Of a stretch of 64,000 nucleotides of DNA, positions 47,637-57,998 are shown piece after piece. The notes under the pieces were generated by a model. The model was not told the origin of the DNA and ran no database searches. It saw only the letters and a list, made by a program, of their open reading frames with translations. Numbering within the stretch: position 1 is the first letter of the stretch; each line of letters starts with the position of its first letter. Location of the stretch: positions 1,302,001 through 1,366,000 of the forward strand of contig NZ_VORZ01000001.1 in the NCBI RefSeq assembly GCF_007997305.1, read 5' to 3'. A program made the position numbers and the translations under genes. This DNA comes from Psychrobacter frigidicola (lineage in GTDB: Bacteria > Pseudomonadota > Gammaproteobacteria > Pseudomonadales > Moraxellaceae).

Positions 47637-48821
47637 CTAATCCTCAGTAGTGTCTATTTTATTATCTGGTAATGGCTTTTTCTTATACGGCACTGGCTTT
47701 ATTTTCTGCTCTCTTTTATAACTCACCAATGTCTGATAGGATTTTTTAACCAAACGATATAGTAGGTAAAAAATGCTCATCACAACCAATAACCACCATA
47801 ACCCTATCAGCGTAATAATGGCTAACTTTAGGGTTTCCCAACCGGTTTTAAAGGCATTGCTAACTTGGTTGGCAAAACTTGGAGATTCAACGTCTATCAG
47901 TAAGTCGATATTTTGGGTAGTTTCTTTATAGCTGCTCGCAGGCTGATTAAAGCTTAGCGTAATGGTGCTATATTTGACTTTATCTGCGATATCCAATTGC
48001 TCAAGCTTGGCATATTGTTGTTGCTCGCGCGCGGTATAAGTAGCGGTTATGGCATTAACGTTACTACTTTGGTCTTTAGCATTTTGGCTTTTTAGTCTTT
48101 CTTGCTCGAGCTCTGCTGCCATATCGTTATTAAGTTTGGCGGCTAATTGCTGACGGTAGATATCAAGGGTCACATCTTGAGCGCTGAGTGACTGCTCATT
48201 TAAAAATGCCACTTGCGCTTGAATTTGCTGTAAAAACGTTTTGACGTTAACCTTAGGAATACGCACGGTCATATTCGCTTGACGCTGATAGATGATGAAT
48301 GTGATGTTTTGTGCACCCTTGGCAAAAGTGCGACGATCGGTTTCATTATTACTAATATCGCTCAGCGCAACATAGCCACCTTGCTGCTGGGTTAATTTCT
48401 CAATAGCGCTGCTGCTCTTGACCACATCGGCAACCTTAAAATTGGCATTGACATTCACCAGTAAGGTTTTGCCTTCTATTTCAATTCCCGTCACTTGCGT
48501 GTCTAAGCTTTGCGCGCTATCGCCGCCTATATTTTCAACCGTGAGTGTTTTCTGTTGTTCGTCACTGCCTGCATCCATTGCATTCATGTCGGCATCTGTA
48601 CCGCCCATATCTTCAGAGGCCTGGACGCTTTCTTCATAGCTGACGTCAGTACTGCTTTCACTATATTGAGAGTTGTCACTGCAACCCGTTACCAGCAATA
48701 ATGACAATGCTAAAATACCAATGAATGACAAATACGCTTGGGCTGTGGTGTTTTTTATGGCATGGTTATTAATATGGTTGTAACTGTCTATGTGCTGATA
48801 AAGATTAAATAATGATGTCAT
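47637..48821 (-). CDS. DUF4349-domain lipoprotein
   Basis: A 394-residue protein: hydrophobic segment ending in a lipobox-like LLVTGC near residue 47, an acidic Ser/Asp/Met-rich linker, then a DUF4349 domain with coiled-coil-prone Gln/Lys-rich stretch, a membrane helix at about 335-360 (LIGLWWLLVVMSIFYLLY) and a basic cytoplasmic tail. DUF4349 proteins are thought to be membrane-linked regulators or anti-sigma-like, of unknown role. The start at 48821 is preferred: AGGAAG lies 8 bases upstream; an earlier GTG and ATG precede it. Confidence 0.8.
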   Translation of the reverse strand: MTSLFNLYQHIDSYNHINNHAIKNTTAQAYLSFIGILALSLLLVTGCSDNSQYSESSTDVSYEESVQASEDMGGTDADMNAMDAGSDEQQKTLTVENIGGDSAQSLDTQVTGIEIEGKTLLVNVNANFKVADVVKSSSAIEKLTQQQGGYVALSDISNNETDRRTFAKGAQNITFIIYQRQANMTVRIPKVNVKTFLQQIQAQVAFLNEQSLSAQDVTLDIYRQQLAAKLNNDMAAELEQERLKSQNAKDQSSNVNAITATYTAREQQQYAKLEQLDIADKVKYSTITLSFNQPASSYKETTQNIDLLIDVESPSFANQVSNAFKTGWETLKLAIITLIGLWWLLVVMSIFYLLYRLVKKSYQTLVSYKREQKIKPVPYKKKPLPDNKIDTTED

Positions 48822-49015
48822 GGTTAAGACTTCCTGCATAATCACTGTTGCGGATGACGGGGTTACTCAGCCTGATAATTTAGTATATCGTTAAAGCAAC
48901 TATTTATCGCTACAATAAGATATAAGCCATCCTAATTAACCTACTTATCATTATCTAATAGCATTCATACGATGCTAAAATTATTACTATCTCACTCAAA
49001 CCCAAGGGGAAAGTC

Positions 49016-50554
49016 ATGCAAGAAATTGAGCTGAAGTTTTTAGTGTCCCAAGCGCGTTTAAAAGGGCTGATGCGCCAAGCAAAGGTTAAATCTTCACAAG
49101 ATATTCACATGGCTGCCCACTATTTCGATACCCCAAAGCAGGCGTTAGCACAAGCTGGTATCGGATTGCGTATCCGCCAAGAAGGCGATACTTGGGTACA
49201 GACCATAAAAGCAGGTGGCGATGGTATGGCAGCACGCTTGGAGCATAATACCGTCCTTGATACTGACCATGTCCAAGCAATGCTTGATGGTAATAATTTG
49301 ATGCCTGATTTGTGCTTGTATAAAGACACCTATATAGCTCCAGCTTTGGCTGATTTTAAAGTAAAAAAACTAGCAAAAACCTTGACCCGTCAATATGTTA
49401 CCGATATCCAGCGTACCACTCGCATGTTGGAGAACAACAGCAATAGTTTAGAGATGGCTTATGACGAGGGCGAGATCATCCATGGTAACGACGATAGTCA
49501 GCGTCAACCCATTCAAGAAATTGAGTTTGAGCTGGTTTCAGGGGAGCTGGCATTTTTATTTGCGACTGCTAAAATATGGTGTAAACGTTATAAGCTTTGC
49601 TTATCTACCGTAACTAAGGCGGAGCATGGGGGTTTGCTTGTTAAGGGCGAAGATTATAGCCCAGCGGTTAAAGCTGATTTGCAGCAGCTTAATGTTAATA
49701 AAGATAGCAGCATGCCAGCCTTTATACGTGCTGCCATACATAACTGTCTGTTGCAAATACTGCCAAACAGTAGCGCCATCGTCGCTGGTAGTGAGGCTAA
49801 CAGTCACATTTTACAACTGCGTATTGGCCTACGCCGCCTAACAGTTGCTTTAGATACTTTTAACAAATTCTCAGAGCAGCTAAATCCTGAATGGCAGCCC
49901 ATTCTAAAACAAACTGCTGCCCTACTTGGCGACTATTATGAGCTTGCCTATTTGACCTCGCATATTGAGCCAATATTAGTGCAACATGGCGCGCCGAGTA
50001 TTGATTGGACAATAGAAGTTGAGCATAAGACAATCAAACCTATTGATGCAGTGAGTGATAACGACCTCCAGCTGGCGTTACTAGAGCTCATCGAATTTAC
50101 CATGAACGACCCATGTACCGAAGCTCAGTCAGATATACTTGCAATAGATAAACTATCCAAAATCTTGTCTAAAAAATATATGAAATTACTTGAAAATGTG
50201 CAAATTTTTAATGATAAAGATGATAATGGTTTGGAGTTCAGCGACTTAGAACCTGACAGTTATACTTATAAGATACGCTGTCTTCTGGAGGATTTACGCT
50301 ATATCAGTGAATTCGCCGCACCGTTATATGGCAAAAAGAAAAGCAAACGCTGGTTAAAATGCTTAACGAAAGCCCAAAAATCGCTCAGTCAGTATCATGA
50401 ACATATTCAGTATCAACAGTACTATCAGCAGAAGGCAGTAACCGATACTGATGCCTTATATGGTGCTGGGTGGTTTGCAGCGTCATTAAAAACTGATCAT
50501 AAACGCTGCCAAAAGCACTTAGATCGTATTCAAGATAGCGCTACCTTTTGGTAA
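49016..50554 (+). CDS. CYTH-CHAD domain protein (YgiF-like inorganic triphosphatase)
   Basis: A 512-residue protein with an N-terminal CYTH domain beginning with the ExExK motif (EIELK, residues 3-7) and followed by a CHAD domain from about 235 to the C-terminus, rich in His, Arg and Lys (VLQLRIGLRRL-type helix near 265-280). CYTH enzymes such as YgiF hydrolyse tripolyphosphate with a divalent metal; CHAD domains bind polyphosphate. So a role in polyphosphate metabolism is likely. Single gene with own terminator. Confidence 0.93.
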   Translation: MQEIELKFLVSQARLKGLMRQAKVKSSQDIHMAAHYFDTPKQALAQAGIGLRIRQEGDTWVQTIKAGGDGMAARLEHNTVLDTDHVQAMLDGNNLMPDLCLYKDTYIAPALADFKVKKLAKTLTRQYVTDIQRTTRMLENNSNSLEMAYDEGEIIHGNDDSQRQPIQEIEFELVSGELAFLFATAKIWCKRYKLCLSTVTKAEHGGLLVKGEDYSPAVKADLQQLNVNKDSSMPAFIRAAIHNCLLQILPNSSAIVAGSEANSHILQLRIGLRRLTVALDTFNKFSEQLNPEWQPILKQTAALLGDYYELAYLTSHIEPILVQHGAPSIDWTIEVEHKTIKPIDAVSDNDLQLALLELIEFTMNDPCTEAQSDILAIDKLSKILSKKYMKLLENVQIFNDKDDNGLEFSDLEPDSYTYKIRCLLEDLRYISEFAAPLYGKKKSKRWLKCLTKAQKSLSQYHEHIQYQQYYQQKAVTDTDALYGAGWFAASLKTDHKRCQKHLDRIQDSATFW

Positions 50555-50602
50555 GAGACTCTTGATAAAAAGCTCTAACTAAAAAAACTGTTCAAAGGTT
50601 AT

Positions 50603-50641
50603 AAAAAAGACAGTATCCTTAATTTGAACTGTCTTTTTTTA
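50603..50641. terminator. CYTH-CHAD gene terminator
   Basis: AAAAAAGACAGT pairs with ACTGTCTTTTTT around a 13-base loop. Converging with the nitroreductase gene. Confidence 0.8.
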
Positions 50642-50668
50642 ACTTTTAATTCATGAGCCATTAATTTA

Positions 50669-51289
50669 TTAGTTATTAAGTCCCAACACTTTCATACGTT
50701 CATTAAGCGGCTGATACGTCTTATCACCAGCAGGTTCTACAATATTGCCAAACGGCATTTGCGCGATTAAATCCCAGTTATCAGGAATATCAAATGCAGC
50801 AGCGATGTCGCTATCAATCAGTGGGTTATAGTGCTGCACACTAGCCCCCACGTTTAAGGTACTTAGTTCTGTCCACAACGCATACTGATGCATAGCTGAG
50901 GTTTGATGCGCCCATAGAGGGAACTTATCTGCATATAACGTAAACTTATCTTGTAGGGATTTAACGACTTCTTTATCTTCAAAAAACAATACGCTTCCTG
51001 CCGCAGCGCGAAAGCTATCCATTCTTTGCTTAGAGCCAGTAAAATCACCATCACCGACTTGCTCGCGCAATTTAATCTCAGTGATATCCCAAAGTTGCTG
51101 ATGCTGCTCACCGAATAATACTACCAACCGTGAAGACTGGGAATTAAAGGCAGAAGGGGTATGTAATAGTACACGCTCAGCAATATTAACAATCGCCCTT
51201 GGATCTACTGGTAACTCATCACCCAAAGCATAGATTGTACGGCGCTTATCAAAGGCCTGTTGTAAATTTACTAGTGTTGCTTTAGTCAT
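50669..51289 (-). CDS. nitroreductase family protein
   Basis: A 206-residue flavin (FMN) nitroreductase-type enzyme. The N-terminus has FDKRRTIYALGDELP (the RR motif that contacts FMN phosphate), TPSAFNSQSSRLVVLFG in 44-60 follows, and the C-terminus has the FGNIVEPAGDK block. Such proteins reduce quinones, nitro compounds or aldehydes with NAD(P)H; this group is the YdfN/HBN1-like oxidoreductases. Substrate unknown. Ribosome binding site GAGGA upstream. Monocistronic. Confidence 0.88.
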   Translation of the reverse strand: MTKATLVNLQQAFDKRRTIYALGDELPVDPRAIVNIAERVLLHTPSAFNSQSSRLVVLFGEQHQQLWDITEIKLREQVGDGDFTGSKQRMDSFRAAAGSVLFFEDKEVVKSLQDKFTLYADKFPLWAHQTSAMHQYALWTELSTLNVGASVQHYNPLIDSDIAAAFDIPDNWDLIAQMPFGNIVEPAGDKTYQPLNERMKVLGLNN

Positions 51290-51519
51290 TATTATTATCC
51301 TCGTTGTTAGGGTTTAGCTTTATTATTTACTGATGCAATCATTTGCTTATTCAGTCATCTAATAGCTCGGCAGACATCATTTAATTGTGCTTCTACTTTG
51401 CAGCTATCACATACGGCTAAATGCGGTCACTATTATAACAATGCCTAAACCACAACTCGTAACTGTTAAATTTATTTTATAAATAGTCTTGTAACCTTTT
51501 TTAGCAAACGACAATAGCT

Positions 51520-52035
51520 TTAGTCAGCAACGATACTAACTGGCGTGCCTTCAGCCACTTGCGTGAACAGCTCAACAATATCTTGATTACGCATTCGCAC
51601 GCAACCATGAGAGCGTGGAATACCCATGGGTTGATTATCAGGTGTGCCATGGATATAAATATAACGCTGATAGGTATCGCAGTTGCCTTGGCCATTGCTT
51701 CCTTGATTATTACCTTCCTCTAAGCCTGCCAGCCATAAGATACGGCTTAGTATCCAGTCACGTTCTGGATATTCTTCCTCGAGCATCGCGCTATAAATCT
51801 CTCCAGTGGGTACGCGCCCAACGAATACTGAATTGATGGGCTGACTGCCGCCTATTTTTTGGGCAATAATATGAGCACCAAGCGGCGTACAACCACTGTC
51901 TTGTAGACTGCCGATGCCGTTCTGAGCGGTAGAGATAGCATAGCGGCAGACCTCTATACCTTGTTGATACATAGTAAGCGTCTGCTCAGCAATATTAATC
52001 CGTAGCTCTAATCCTAGTTTTTGGTTATCAATCAT
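51520..52035 (-). CDS. YkuD-domain (L,D-transpeptidase fold) enzyme without signal peptide
   Basis: A 171-residue protein made almost entirely of one YkuD domain. The catalytic HGT and the SHGCVRM box (His, Ser and Cys) are intact near residues 128-149. There is no signal peptide and no membrane helix, so it should stay in the cytoplasm, unlike classical L,D-transpeptidases. This is the pattern of the ElsL (LdtK)-type L,D-carboxypeptidase of Acinetobacter, which recycles peptidoglycan tetrapeptides in the cytoplasm; that assignment is from family knowledge, not proof. No ribosome binding site is clear before the ATG. Confidence 0.85.
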   Translation of the reverse strand: MIDNQKLGLELRINIAEQTLTMYQQGIEVCRYAISTAQNGIGSLQDSGCTPLGAHIIAQKIGGSQPINSVFVGRVPTGEIYSAMLEEEYPERDWILSRILWLAGLEEGNNQGSNGQGNCDTYQRYIYIHGTPDNQPMGIPRSHGCVRMRNQDIVELFTQVAEGTPVSIVAD

Positions 52036-52179
52036 AGGCTTTGTCGTCCGGTTACTAATAAGTATCTACTTAATAACCATTTATAAATAAGTTATTAATA
52101 AGAAAACTCTAAATTTAAGGTATTGTCTCAAGGCAATTGTCACCGTACTATGGGCACACACTTTTGGTGCTAGCAGATT

Positions 52180-53391
52180 ATGACGACTATTTCCCCGACA
52201 CGTGTGTCGATGTACGATTTTTTATATCAAGATATCCAGCCAATGGTATCGCTATTAGCCGATGCCGCACAGCTATCATTGCCACAAACGCATCTAGCAA
52301 TAAGTCACAGCTTGCAGGTGATCGTCAGCACTCTACTCGCTTATCAGCAGCACTATCAAGGTCAAGCCGTTAGCAAAAAATTATTTACTCGTAGTGCGAT
52401 TAAAGAGCTGAGAAAATACAACTCTATGAACTTTGTAACTATCGACGCCATTCTATATCATCGTCATGATATGGCGGATGCATTGTTCAACGATAGTGCA
52501 CAGATTATTACTGCTAGCGAATATATTGCGCAGCAGATTGAGACAACATCGCCACAAGCACAAATCTTGCTCACATCTATGTGTGTGATTGCTATACGTG
52601 AATTGGCTATCTTCGCGGATTACAGCCAGCTAGATTATGAGGAAATTGATAACTGGTTTACTTTGCAACCCCAGTTTTTATCAGCTGAGCGCTTTGCTAA
52701 CACTGACTCTGTAATACAGCCTACATTATTAACAGGTACTGAAATATCAACTACAAACTCAGCAGATACTAACATCAAAGCTACAACTCTAGATATGATA
52801 CCACCTCCTTTTGACCATTACTGGTATGAGCTGACGAAGTTTACGATCAAAAATACTGTCCCTATACAAGATATACAACAAACCACTTCTAACTATCTAA
52901 AAGCAATTGGCCGCTCACCAGAAAATATGCAAATTGGCTCCCACAATGACATGTTAGTCTTTTCGCAAATGCCTACTATCTATTTGCCACACCAGCGTTG
53001 GCTGCTACAATTAGCAAAAATCTCTGATATTTATCTGAGTCGCAATCGTCTGCGTATCACCTCTGAACCAATAAATCCACCGACGCGACCTTCGGTTAAT
53101 TTACGCTTAATCGCTAACAAAAATGACGCTACTCCCAAAACTGCTAGTGAGACCATTATTAAAAAAGAAGATACCTATCCTATTTGGAAAAACCCAATTA
53201 TTCTTATTCTTATCGTGGTTATTGGTACGCTTAGCGTCCTTGCTACTATTAAATATCAAAGTAAGAAATCTGATGGTGTAGTATCAGCGACCGTAGCCGT
53301 TATGGAGCGAGACCTTGCTCAAGAGCGCGCCCGACAAAAAGTTGATGCCGCCAAAGCCGATGACTCGAATGAGAAAGAAACCTTAGAATAA
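52180..53391 (+). CDS. hypothetical protein with C-terminal membrane helix
   Basis: A 403-residue protein of unknown family. It has no signal peptide; residues 1-160 are helical, a Ser/Thr-rich stretch follows, and a single membrane helix lies at about 341-362 (IILILIVVIGTLSVLATI), followed by a charged coiled-coil-like C-terminus rich in Glu, Lys and Ala. It is likely to be a tail-anchored inner-membrane protein with most of the chain in the cytoplasm. It diverges from the YkuD gene by only 144 bases, so the two may share regulatory sequence. I do not recognise a domain. Confidence 0.7.
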   Translation: MTTISPTRVSMYDFLYQDIQPMVSLLADAAQLSLPQTHLAISHSLQVIVSTLLAYQQHYQGQAVSKKLFTRSAIKELRKYNSMNFVTIDAILYHRHDMADALFNDSAQIITASEYIAQQIETTSPQAQILLTSMCVIAIRELAIFADYSQLDYEEIDNWFTLQPQFLSAERFANTDSVIQPTLLTGTEISTTNSADTNIKATTLDMIPPPFDHYWYELTKFTIKNTVPIQDIQQTTSNYLKAIGRSPENMQIGSHNDMLVFSQMPTIYLPHQRWLLQLAKISDIYLSRNRLRITSEPINPPTRPSVNLRLIANKNDATPKTASETIIKKEDTYPIWKNPIILILIVVIGTLSVLATIKYQSKKSDGVVSATVAVMERDLAQERARQKVDAAKADDSNEKETLE

Positions 53392-53417
53392 TAGACAATA
53401 AAACCTGAGTGAGCAAA

Positions 53418-53456
53418 CAATAAAAAACAGAGACATGATGTCTCTGTTTTTTATTG
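53418..53456. terminator. bidirectional terminator before argG
   Basis: CAATAAAAAACAGAGACA pairs perfectly with TGTCTCTGTTTTTTATTG around TGA. Confidence 0.85.
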
Positions 53457-53520
53457 TGATTGTTTCTTATGACTATTTTTTGATTCAGTTATTGGAACTA
53501 AAATTAACAAATTGAATCTG

Positions 53521-54759
53521 TTATTTAGACAAATCGCGACCACGGCTGGCTTCAATAGCCAAACGTAGACCGTTTAAACGAATGAAACCTTCCGCATCTT
53601 TCTGATCATAGGCACCGGCATCATCTTCAAAGGTAGCAATTTTTTCATCAAATAATGAATCGTCTGATTTACGTCCGACCACACTGACACTGCCTTTATA
53701 CAGCTTCAAGCGTACCGTGCCGTTAACATACTCTTGTGACTTGTCAATTAAGGCCTGTAGCATGAGGCGCTCAGGGCTGAACCAATAGCCGTTATAGATA
53801 ATCTTGGCGTAGCGCGGCATGAGCTCATCTTTTAGATGCGCCGCTTCACGGTCCAAGGTTAGAGATTCAATACCGCGATGCGCTTTTAGCATAATCGTAC
53901 CGGCTGGGGTTTCATAACAGCCACGTGACTTCATGCCAACATAACGGTTTTCTACGATATCCAAACGACCGATACCATGGTTGCCACCGATTTCATTCAG
54001 CTTAATCATAATCTCATACGGTTTGAGCGTTTCGCCATCGATAGCAACGATGTCACCTTTTTCATACTCTAGTTCTAAATACTGCGCCTCATCTGGCGCT
54101 TCTTCTGGACTCACTGACCAGCGCCACATATCATCTTCTGCTTCAGCATATGGGTCTTCTAGAATGCCGCCCTCATAAGAGATATGCAGCAAGTTGGCAT
54201 CCATTGAATAAGGAGACTTGGTCTTATTACCGGCATAATCAATCGCAATGTTATGTTCTTCGGCATATTGCATCAAGCTTTCACGGCTAGACAAGTCCCA
54301 CTCACGCCAAGGCGCAATCGTTACTACATCTGGTGACAAGGCAACAGCGCCAAGCTCAAAACGTACTTGGTCGTTACCTTTACCCGTTGCGCCATGGCTA
54401 ATGGCATCTGCGCCATGCTCAGCGGCAATCTCAACCAAACGCTTAGCGATAAGCGGACGGGCAATAGAAGTACCTAGTAGATACTCGCCCTCATAAATGG
54501 CATTGGCACGGAACATTGGGAACACATAATCACGCGCAAACTCTTCGCGCAAATCTTCAATATAGATACTCTTAATACCCATGGCTTCCGCTTTGGCACG
54601 GGCCGGCTCAACTTCTTCGCCTTGACCGATGTCAGCGGTAAAAGTAATCACTTCAGCATCATAAGTGTCTTGTAGCCATTTGGCGATGATGGACGTATCT
54701 AGACCACCAGAATAAGCCAAAACAATTTTATTAATATTTTTTGGGTCGAGCTGAGCCAT
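53521..54759 (-). CDS. argG: argininosuccinate synthase
   Basis: ArgG joins citrulline and aspartate with ATP in arginine synthesis. The 412-residue protein has the PP-loop AYSGGLDTS (15-23), [17 protein letters not shown] and the [12 protein letters not shown] segment of the C-terminal domain. This is the larger tetrameric type I form. GAGGAG precedes the ATG with a short spacer. Single gene; it is followed by a hairpin shared with the gene converging on it. Confidence 0.96.
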   Translation of the reverse strand: MAQLDPKNINKIVLAYSGGLDTSIIAKWLQDTYDAEVITFTADIGQGEEVEPARAKAEAMGIKSIYIEDLREEFARDYVFPMFRANAIYEGEYLLGTSIARPLIAKRLVEIAAEHGADAISHGATGKGNDQVRFELGAVALSPDVVTIAPWREWDLSSRESLMQYAEEHNIAIDYAGNKTKSPYSMDANLLHISYEGGILEDPYAEAEDDMWRWSVSPEEAPDEAQYLELEYEKGDIVAIDGETLKPYEIMIKLNEIGGNHGIGRLDIVENRYVGMKSRGCYETPAGTIMLKAHRGIESLTLDREAAHLKDELMPRYAKIIYNGYWFSPERLMLQALIDKSQEYVNGTVRLKLYKGSVSVVGRKSDDSLFDEKIATFEDDAGAYDQKDAEGFIRLNGLRLAIEASRGRDLSK

Positions 54760-55056
54760 GAATAACTCCTCATATTAGAATTTAGTGATAAAAACCATGA
54801 TTAGAATAAATTAAAAAAATAGAGTGCCCACTCAGTGTACATCATATTTAGAACAGGCAAAAGTGTAACCACCGCGTGACTCTAGGATTTGTCATAGTTT
54901 CGCCTGTTATTTAAGTATAGGCCGCCTAACTCATAACCATTTAACCACATATTTAGTCAGGCAAGTAAATCTGTTATTATAGCTATAGATTAAAGGTTAT
55001 CATTATCTGCCTTATTCCCCCTTTTTTTATTCCCGCCTTTCATGATACTGAGTAAT

Positions 55057-56136
55057 ATGATCCCTATGACTGATTCGATTAAAGAGTTAACCCTTCTGCA
55101 GCCAGACGATTGGCATATTCATTTACGTGACGGTAAAGCACTGGCAACCACGGTGCCGCATGCAGCCACTAGCTTTGACCGCGTTATTTGTATGCCAAAT
55201 TTGGTGCCGCCGGTCAAAAATGCAGATGATGCCCGCGCTTATCGTGAGCGTATTATGCAGTACCTACAGGCTAGTGACGTGAGGGCCGCACGCAAGTCAG
55301 CCTTTGACCCGCGCATGACGTTATATATGACGGATCACACCTCAGTCCATGATATTGAGATGGCGGCGAAGTCTGGTATTGTACAAGCCGTTAAGCTGTA
55401 TCCTGCTGGCGCCACCACTAACTCCGCTGATGGTGTGACTGATATCGATGGCCTCGCCAAGGTATTTGCGGCGATGGAGAAGTATAATTTACCGCTATTG
55501 CTACATGGCGAAGTGACTCACGACCATGTCGATATTTTTGATCGTGAAAAGCGATTTTTAGATGAAGTCTTAGTACAAATTGTTCGCAACTTCCCTACGC
55601 TTAAGATCGTACTAGAGCATATCACTACTAGCGATGCTGCAGATTTTGTCTTAGCTCAAGGTAAGCAAGTTGCCGCTACAATCACGCCGCAGCATTTAAT
55701 GCTTAACCGCAACCATCTATTACTAGGTGGTATCAAGCCGCATTTTTATTGTTTGCCTATTCTAAAACGTGCTACCCATCAGCAGGCACTATTGGCTGTG
55801 GCAACCAGTGGTAGTTCGAAGTTCTTTTTAGGTACTGATTCAGCGCCACACGCGACTGATAAAAAAGAAGCGGCTTGTGGTTGTGCGGGTTGCTATAGCT
55901 CAGCTACCGCCCTACCATTATATGCTACTGTTTTTGATAGTATTGGTAAGCTTGATAATTTAGAAGGCTTTACCAGTCGCTTTGGTGCAGAATTTTACGG
56001 GTTACCAGTGACTACTAATACCGTGACTCTAATCAATACCCCAATGCAAGTGCCGACAGATTACCCTTATTTTGATGGCTCAACGCTCACACCGCTGATG
56101 GCTGGTGAGACGCTCCCTTGGTCTATTAAGGGATAA
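55057..56136 (+). CDS. pyrC: dihydroorotase
   Basis: PyrC closes carbamoyl aspartate to dihydroorotate, step 3 of pyrimidine synthesis. The 359-residue protein has the metal-binding HxH in [10 protein letters not shown], a carbamylated lysine in the [14 protein letters not shown] segment, later histidines ([25 protein letters not shown]) and the catalytic Asp in FLGTDSAPH. The type is the short E. coli-like homodimer form. Start: a GAG lies 5 bases upstream of the ATG at 55057, while an ATG at 55042 has no ribosome binding site. Single gene. Confidence 0.95.
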   Translation: MIPMTDSIKELTLLQPDDWHIHLRDGKALATTVPHAATSFDRVICMPNLVPPVKNADDARAYRERIMQYLQASDVRAARKSAFDPRMTLYMTDHTSVHDIEMAAKSGIVQAVKLYPAGATTNSADGVTDIDGLAKVFAAMEKYNLPLLLHGEVTHDHVDIFDREKRFLDEVLVQIVRNFPTLKIVLEHITTSDAADFVLAQGKQVAATITPQHLMLNRNHLLLGGIKPHFYCLPILKRATHQQALLAVATSGSSKFFLGTDSAPHATDKKEAACGCAGCYSSATALPLYATVFDSIGKLDNLEGFTSRFGAEFYGLPVTTNTVTLINTPMQVPTDYPYFDGSTLTPLMAGETLPWSIKG

Positions 56137-56305
56137 TCTAGGCACTTTAATCTAAGCATTGTGATCTAGCTAGTGTGTTTGTTTAATATAAAGAACAGCT
56201 AATTCGACTCAGTAATATAGGCAACGCGATTAGACAACCTATATTATTGGGCACTTATTTATTTTAATATATCTTGTACGACCGATAAAAGTGATTTGAT
56301 CTGAT

Positions 56306-57100
56306 ATGACCCTTCCAAATAGCACAAATTTACCTGCTGGTAACTCACTAACTGACGATATTATTGATAGTAGTCCTGTTGCTAGTAAGAGCTCTCCCAA
56401 TAGTAAAATCTCTACTGATAGCGAAGAATCAGCACCGATGACCCTAAAAGAGCGTTTTCGTAAATTCTTACCAGTGGTCGTTGATGTCGAAACTGCCGGC
56501 TTTAACTCGCAGACTGATGCATTACTAGAGATTGCTTGTATCCCTATCTTATTAAATGAGCAAGGAGTATTTTATCCAGGCGAAGCCTTGAATGCACACA
56601 TTGAACCTTTTGCAGGCGCAAACTTAGAGCCTAGTGCTTTAGCCTTTACCGGTATCGACCCTAATAATCCAATGCGTAAAGCGATTGCTGAAGATGAAAA
56701 AACGGCGCTGCGACGGATTTTTAAAGGCCTAAAAGAAGTACGCAAGGAAGAAGACTGCCGCCAATGTGTATTGATTGGTCACAACGCCCATTTTGACTTA
56801 AGCTTTGTGAATGCAGCAGTGCTACGTACCAATAGTAAAAACCATAACCCTTTTCATCAGTTTTCCGTATTTGATACCGTCACTTTGGCAGCACTTGCTT
56901 TTGGGCAGACCGTACTAGCACGTGCTTGTAAGGCGGCCGGGCTTGATTTTGACGGTAATAATGCTCACTCAGCCTTGTATGACACTCAGAAAACAGCAGA
57001 ACTATTTTGTCACATTCTTAATAGCTATCCTATGCTGGCCAACGCTTTACATGCTGAACCGAGCAAGGTAGCGTTAACTGATAACGATAATAATAAGTAA
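56306..57100 (+). CDS. rnt: ribonuclease T
   Basis: RNase T trims 3' ends of tRNAs and other stable RNAs, and acts in DNA repair. The 264-residue protein is a DEDDh exonuclease: D60 and E62 in VVVDVETAGF, Asp in GHNAHFDLSF, and the last His and Asp in AHSALYDTQKTAE. About 45 extra N-terminal residues, rich in Ser, Asn and Asp, precede the nuclease domain; an ATG at 56438 is an alternative start, though no strong ribosome binding site favours either. Monocistronic. Confidence 0.92.
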   Translation: MTLPNSTNLPAGNSLTDDIIDSSPVASKSSPNSKISTDSEESAPMTLKERFRKFLPVVVDVETAGFNSQTDALLEIACIPILLNEQGVFYPGEALNAHIEPFAGANLEPSALAFTGIDPNNPMRKAIAEDEKTALRRIFKGLKEVRKEEDCRQCVLIGHNAHFDLSFVNAAVLRTNSKNHNPFHQFSVFDTVTLAALAFGQTVLARACKAAGLDFDGNNAHSALYDTQKTAELFCHILNSYPMLANALHAEPSKVALTDNDNNK

Positions 57101-57464
57101 ACAGTAATTAAAAATATTTCAGTTATAATTAGTACTTAGTAAGTATTCATGGATAATTGCCTACTGACGATTAATTGTCAAAAACAACAACGCTATTTTG
57201 CTAACTTCATAACCCTTAATTAACTAGTTATACTCTACTATCTTCATTTCGCAATCAATAGGGATATTATTGATACGATGATAAGCAAGTTAACTGTCAG
57301 CCCAAATGGGTTGGATGTACTGTCTAAATGGAATTGATAGTTCACTCACTTGTTACTGTTCTCGTCTTAGATGACGCTCTGATACGCTATTGATGACTTA
57401 GGTTGCTCACCCCGCCTCGATAGCAAGCGCTACGCTATGTTAGGCCTAATAAGAGGGAATTTCC
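57101..57464. other. gene-free region before the small membrane protein
   Basis: About 360 bases, AT-rich. A TATACT at 57229-57234 is a possible -10 without a clear -35. No hairpin with a T-run; so no terminator for rnt was found. Confidence 0.3.
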
Positions 57465-57668
57465 ATGGAACTGGAACCGCATCATATATTATGGGGAACA
57501 ATTTTTGGTTATATGTTACTTGCTTTGACCATCAGCACTTGTACTTCTTTATGGATACGTCATCATCTAAAAAACAATGACTTGCATCCACGCCGTGCCA
57601 TCAGAAAAAAGTATTTAACCGCTAAAAGGCGTCAGAAATATAAAACTTCGAAAAATATGCGAAAATAG
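57465..57668 (+). CDS. small membrane protein with basic tail
   Basis: A 67-residue protein with a single membrane helix (about residues 8-31, ILWGTIFGYMLLALTISTCTSL) and a C-terminal tail of mostly Lys, Arg and His (RRAIRKKYLTAKRRQKYKTS). GAGG stands 10 bases upstream of the ATG. It is too short and too unlike known families to assign a role. The strong promoter for tRNA-Glu starts just after its stop. Could be real, but coding support is modest. Confidence 0.5.
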   Translation: MELEPHHILWGTIFGYMLLALTISTCTSLWIRHHLKNNDLHPRRAIRKKYLTAKRRQKYKTSKNMRK

Positions 57669-57669
57669 C

Positions 57670-57698
57670 TTGACAGTATCTAAGATTGCTACTATTAT
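57670..57698 (+). promoter_or_regulatory. sigma-70 promoter of tRNA-Glu
   Basis: Consensus TTGACA (57670-57675) and TATTAT (57693-57698) with an exact 17-base spacer. It overlaps the end of the small membrane protein gene. Confidence 0.8.
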
Positions 57699-57744
57699 GT
57701 GCACCACTTCAGCGTAAACTGTAAAGTAAACTTAAGTATCACTA

Positions 57745-57820
57745 GTCCCCATCGTCTAGTGGCCTAGGACACTGCCCTTTCACGGCGGTAACGGGGGTTC
57801 GAACCCCCCTGGGGACGCCA
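57745..57820 (+). tRNA. tRNA-Glu (UUC)
   Basis: A 76-base cloverleaf with acceptor GTCCCCA/TGGGGAC, anticodon TTC in CTTTCAC, T-arm GGGGGTTCGAACCCCC and an encoded CCA. Confidence 0.97.
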
Positions 57821-57861
57821 TATACTAAAGCGTTATTGCTGGTTGTTAAAAGTAATGCTTT

Positions 57862-57900
57862 AAAAACCCTCAAAATCTTATAGATTTTGAGGGTTTTTTT
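57862..57900 (+). terminator. tRNA-Glu terminator
   Basis: AAAACCCTCAAAATCT pairs with AGATTTTGAGGGTTTT around TAT, then more T residues. Confidence 0.85.
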
Positions 57901-57998
57901 ATGTTTCTAAGTTTTTTTATATTGTTTAAAATTTATATGACTTATTTTACTAAGCGAAAAAGCCAGCAACGTGCTGACTTAAATAGTAAAATTTTGAC

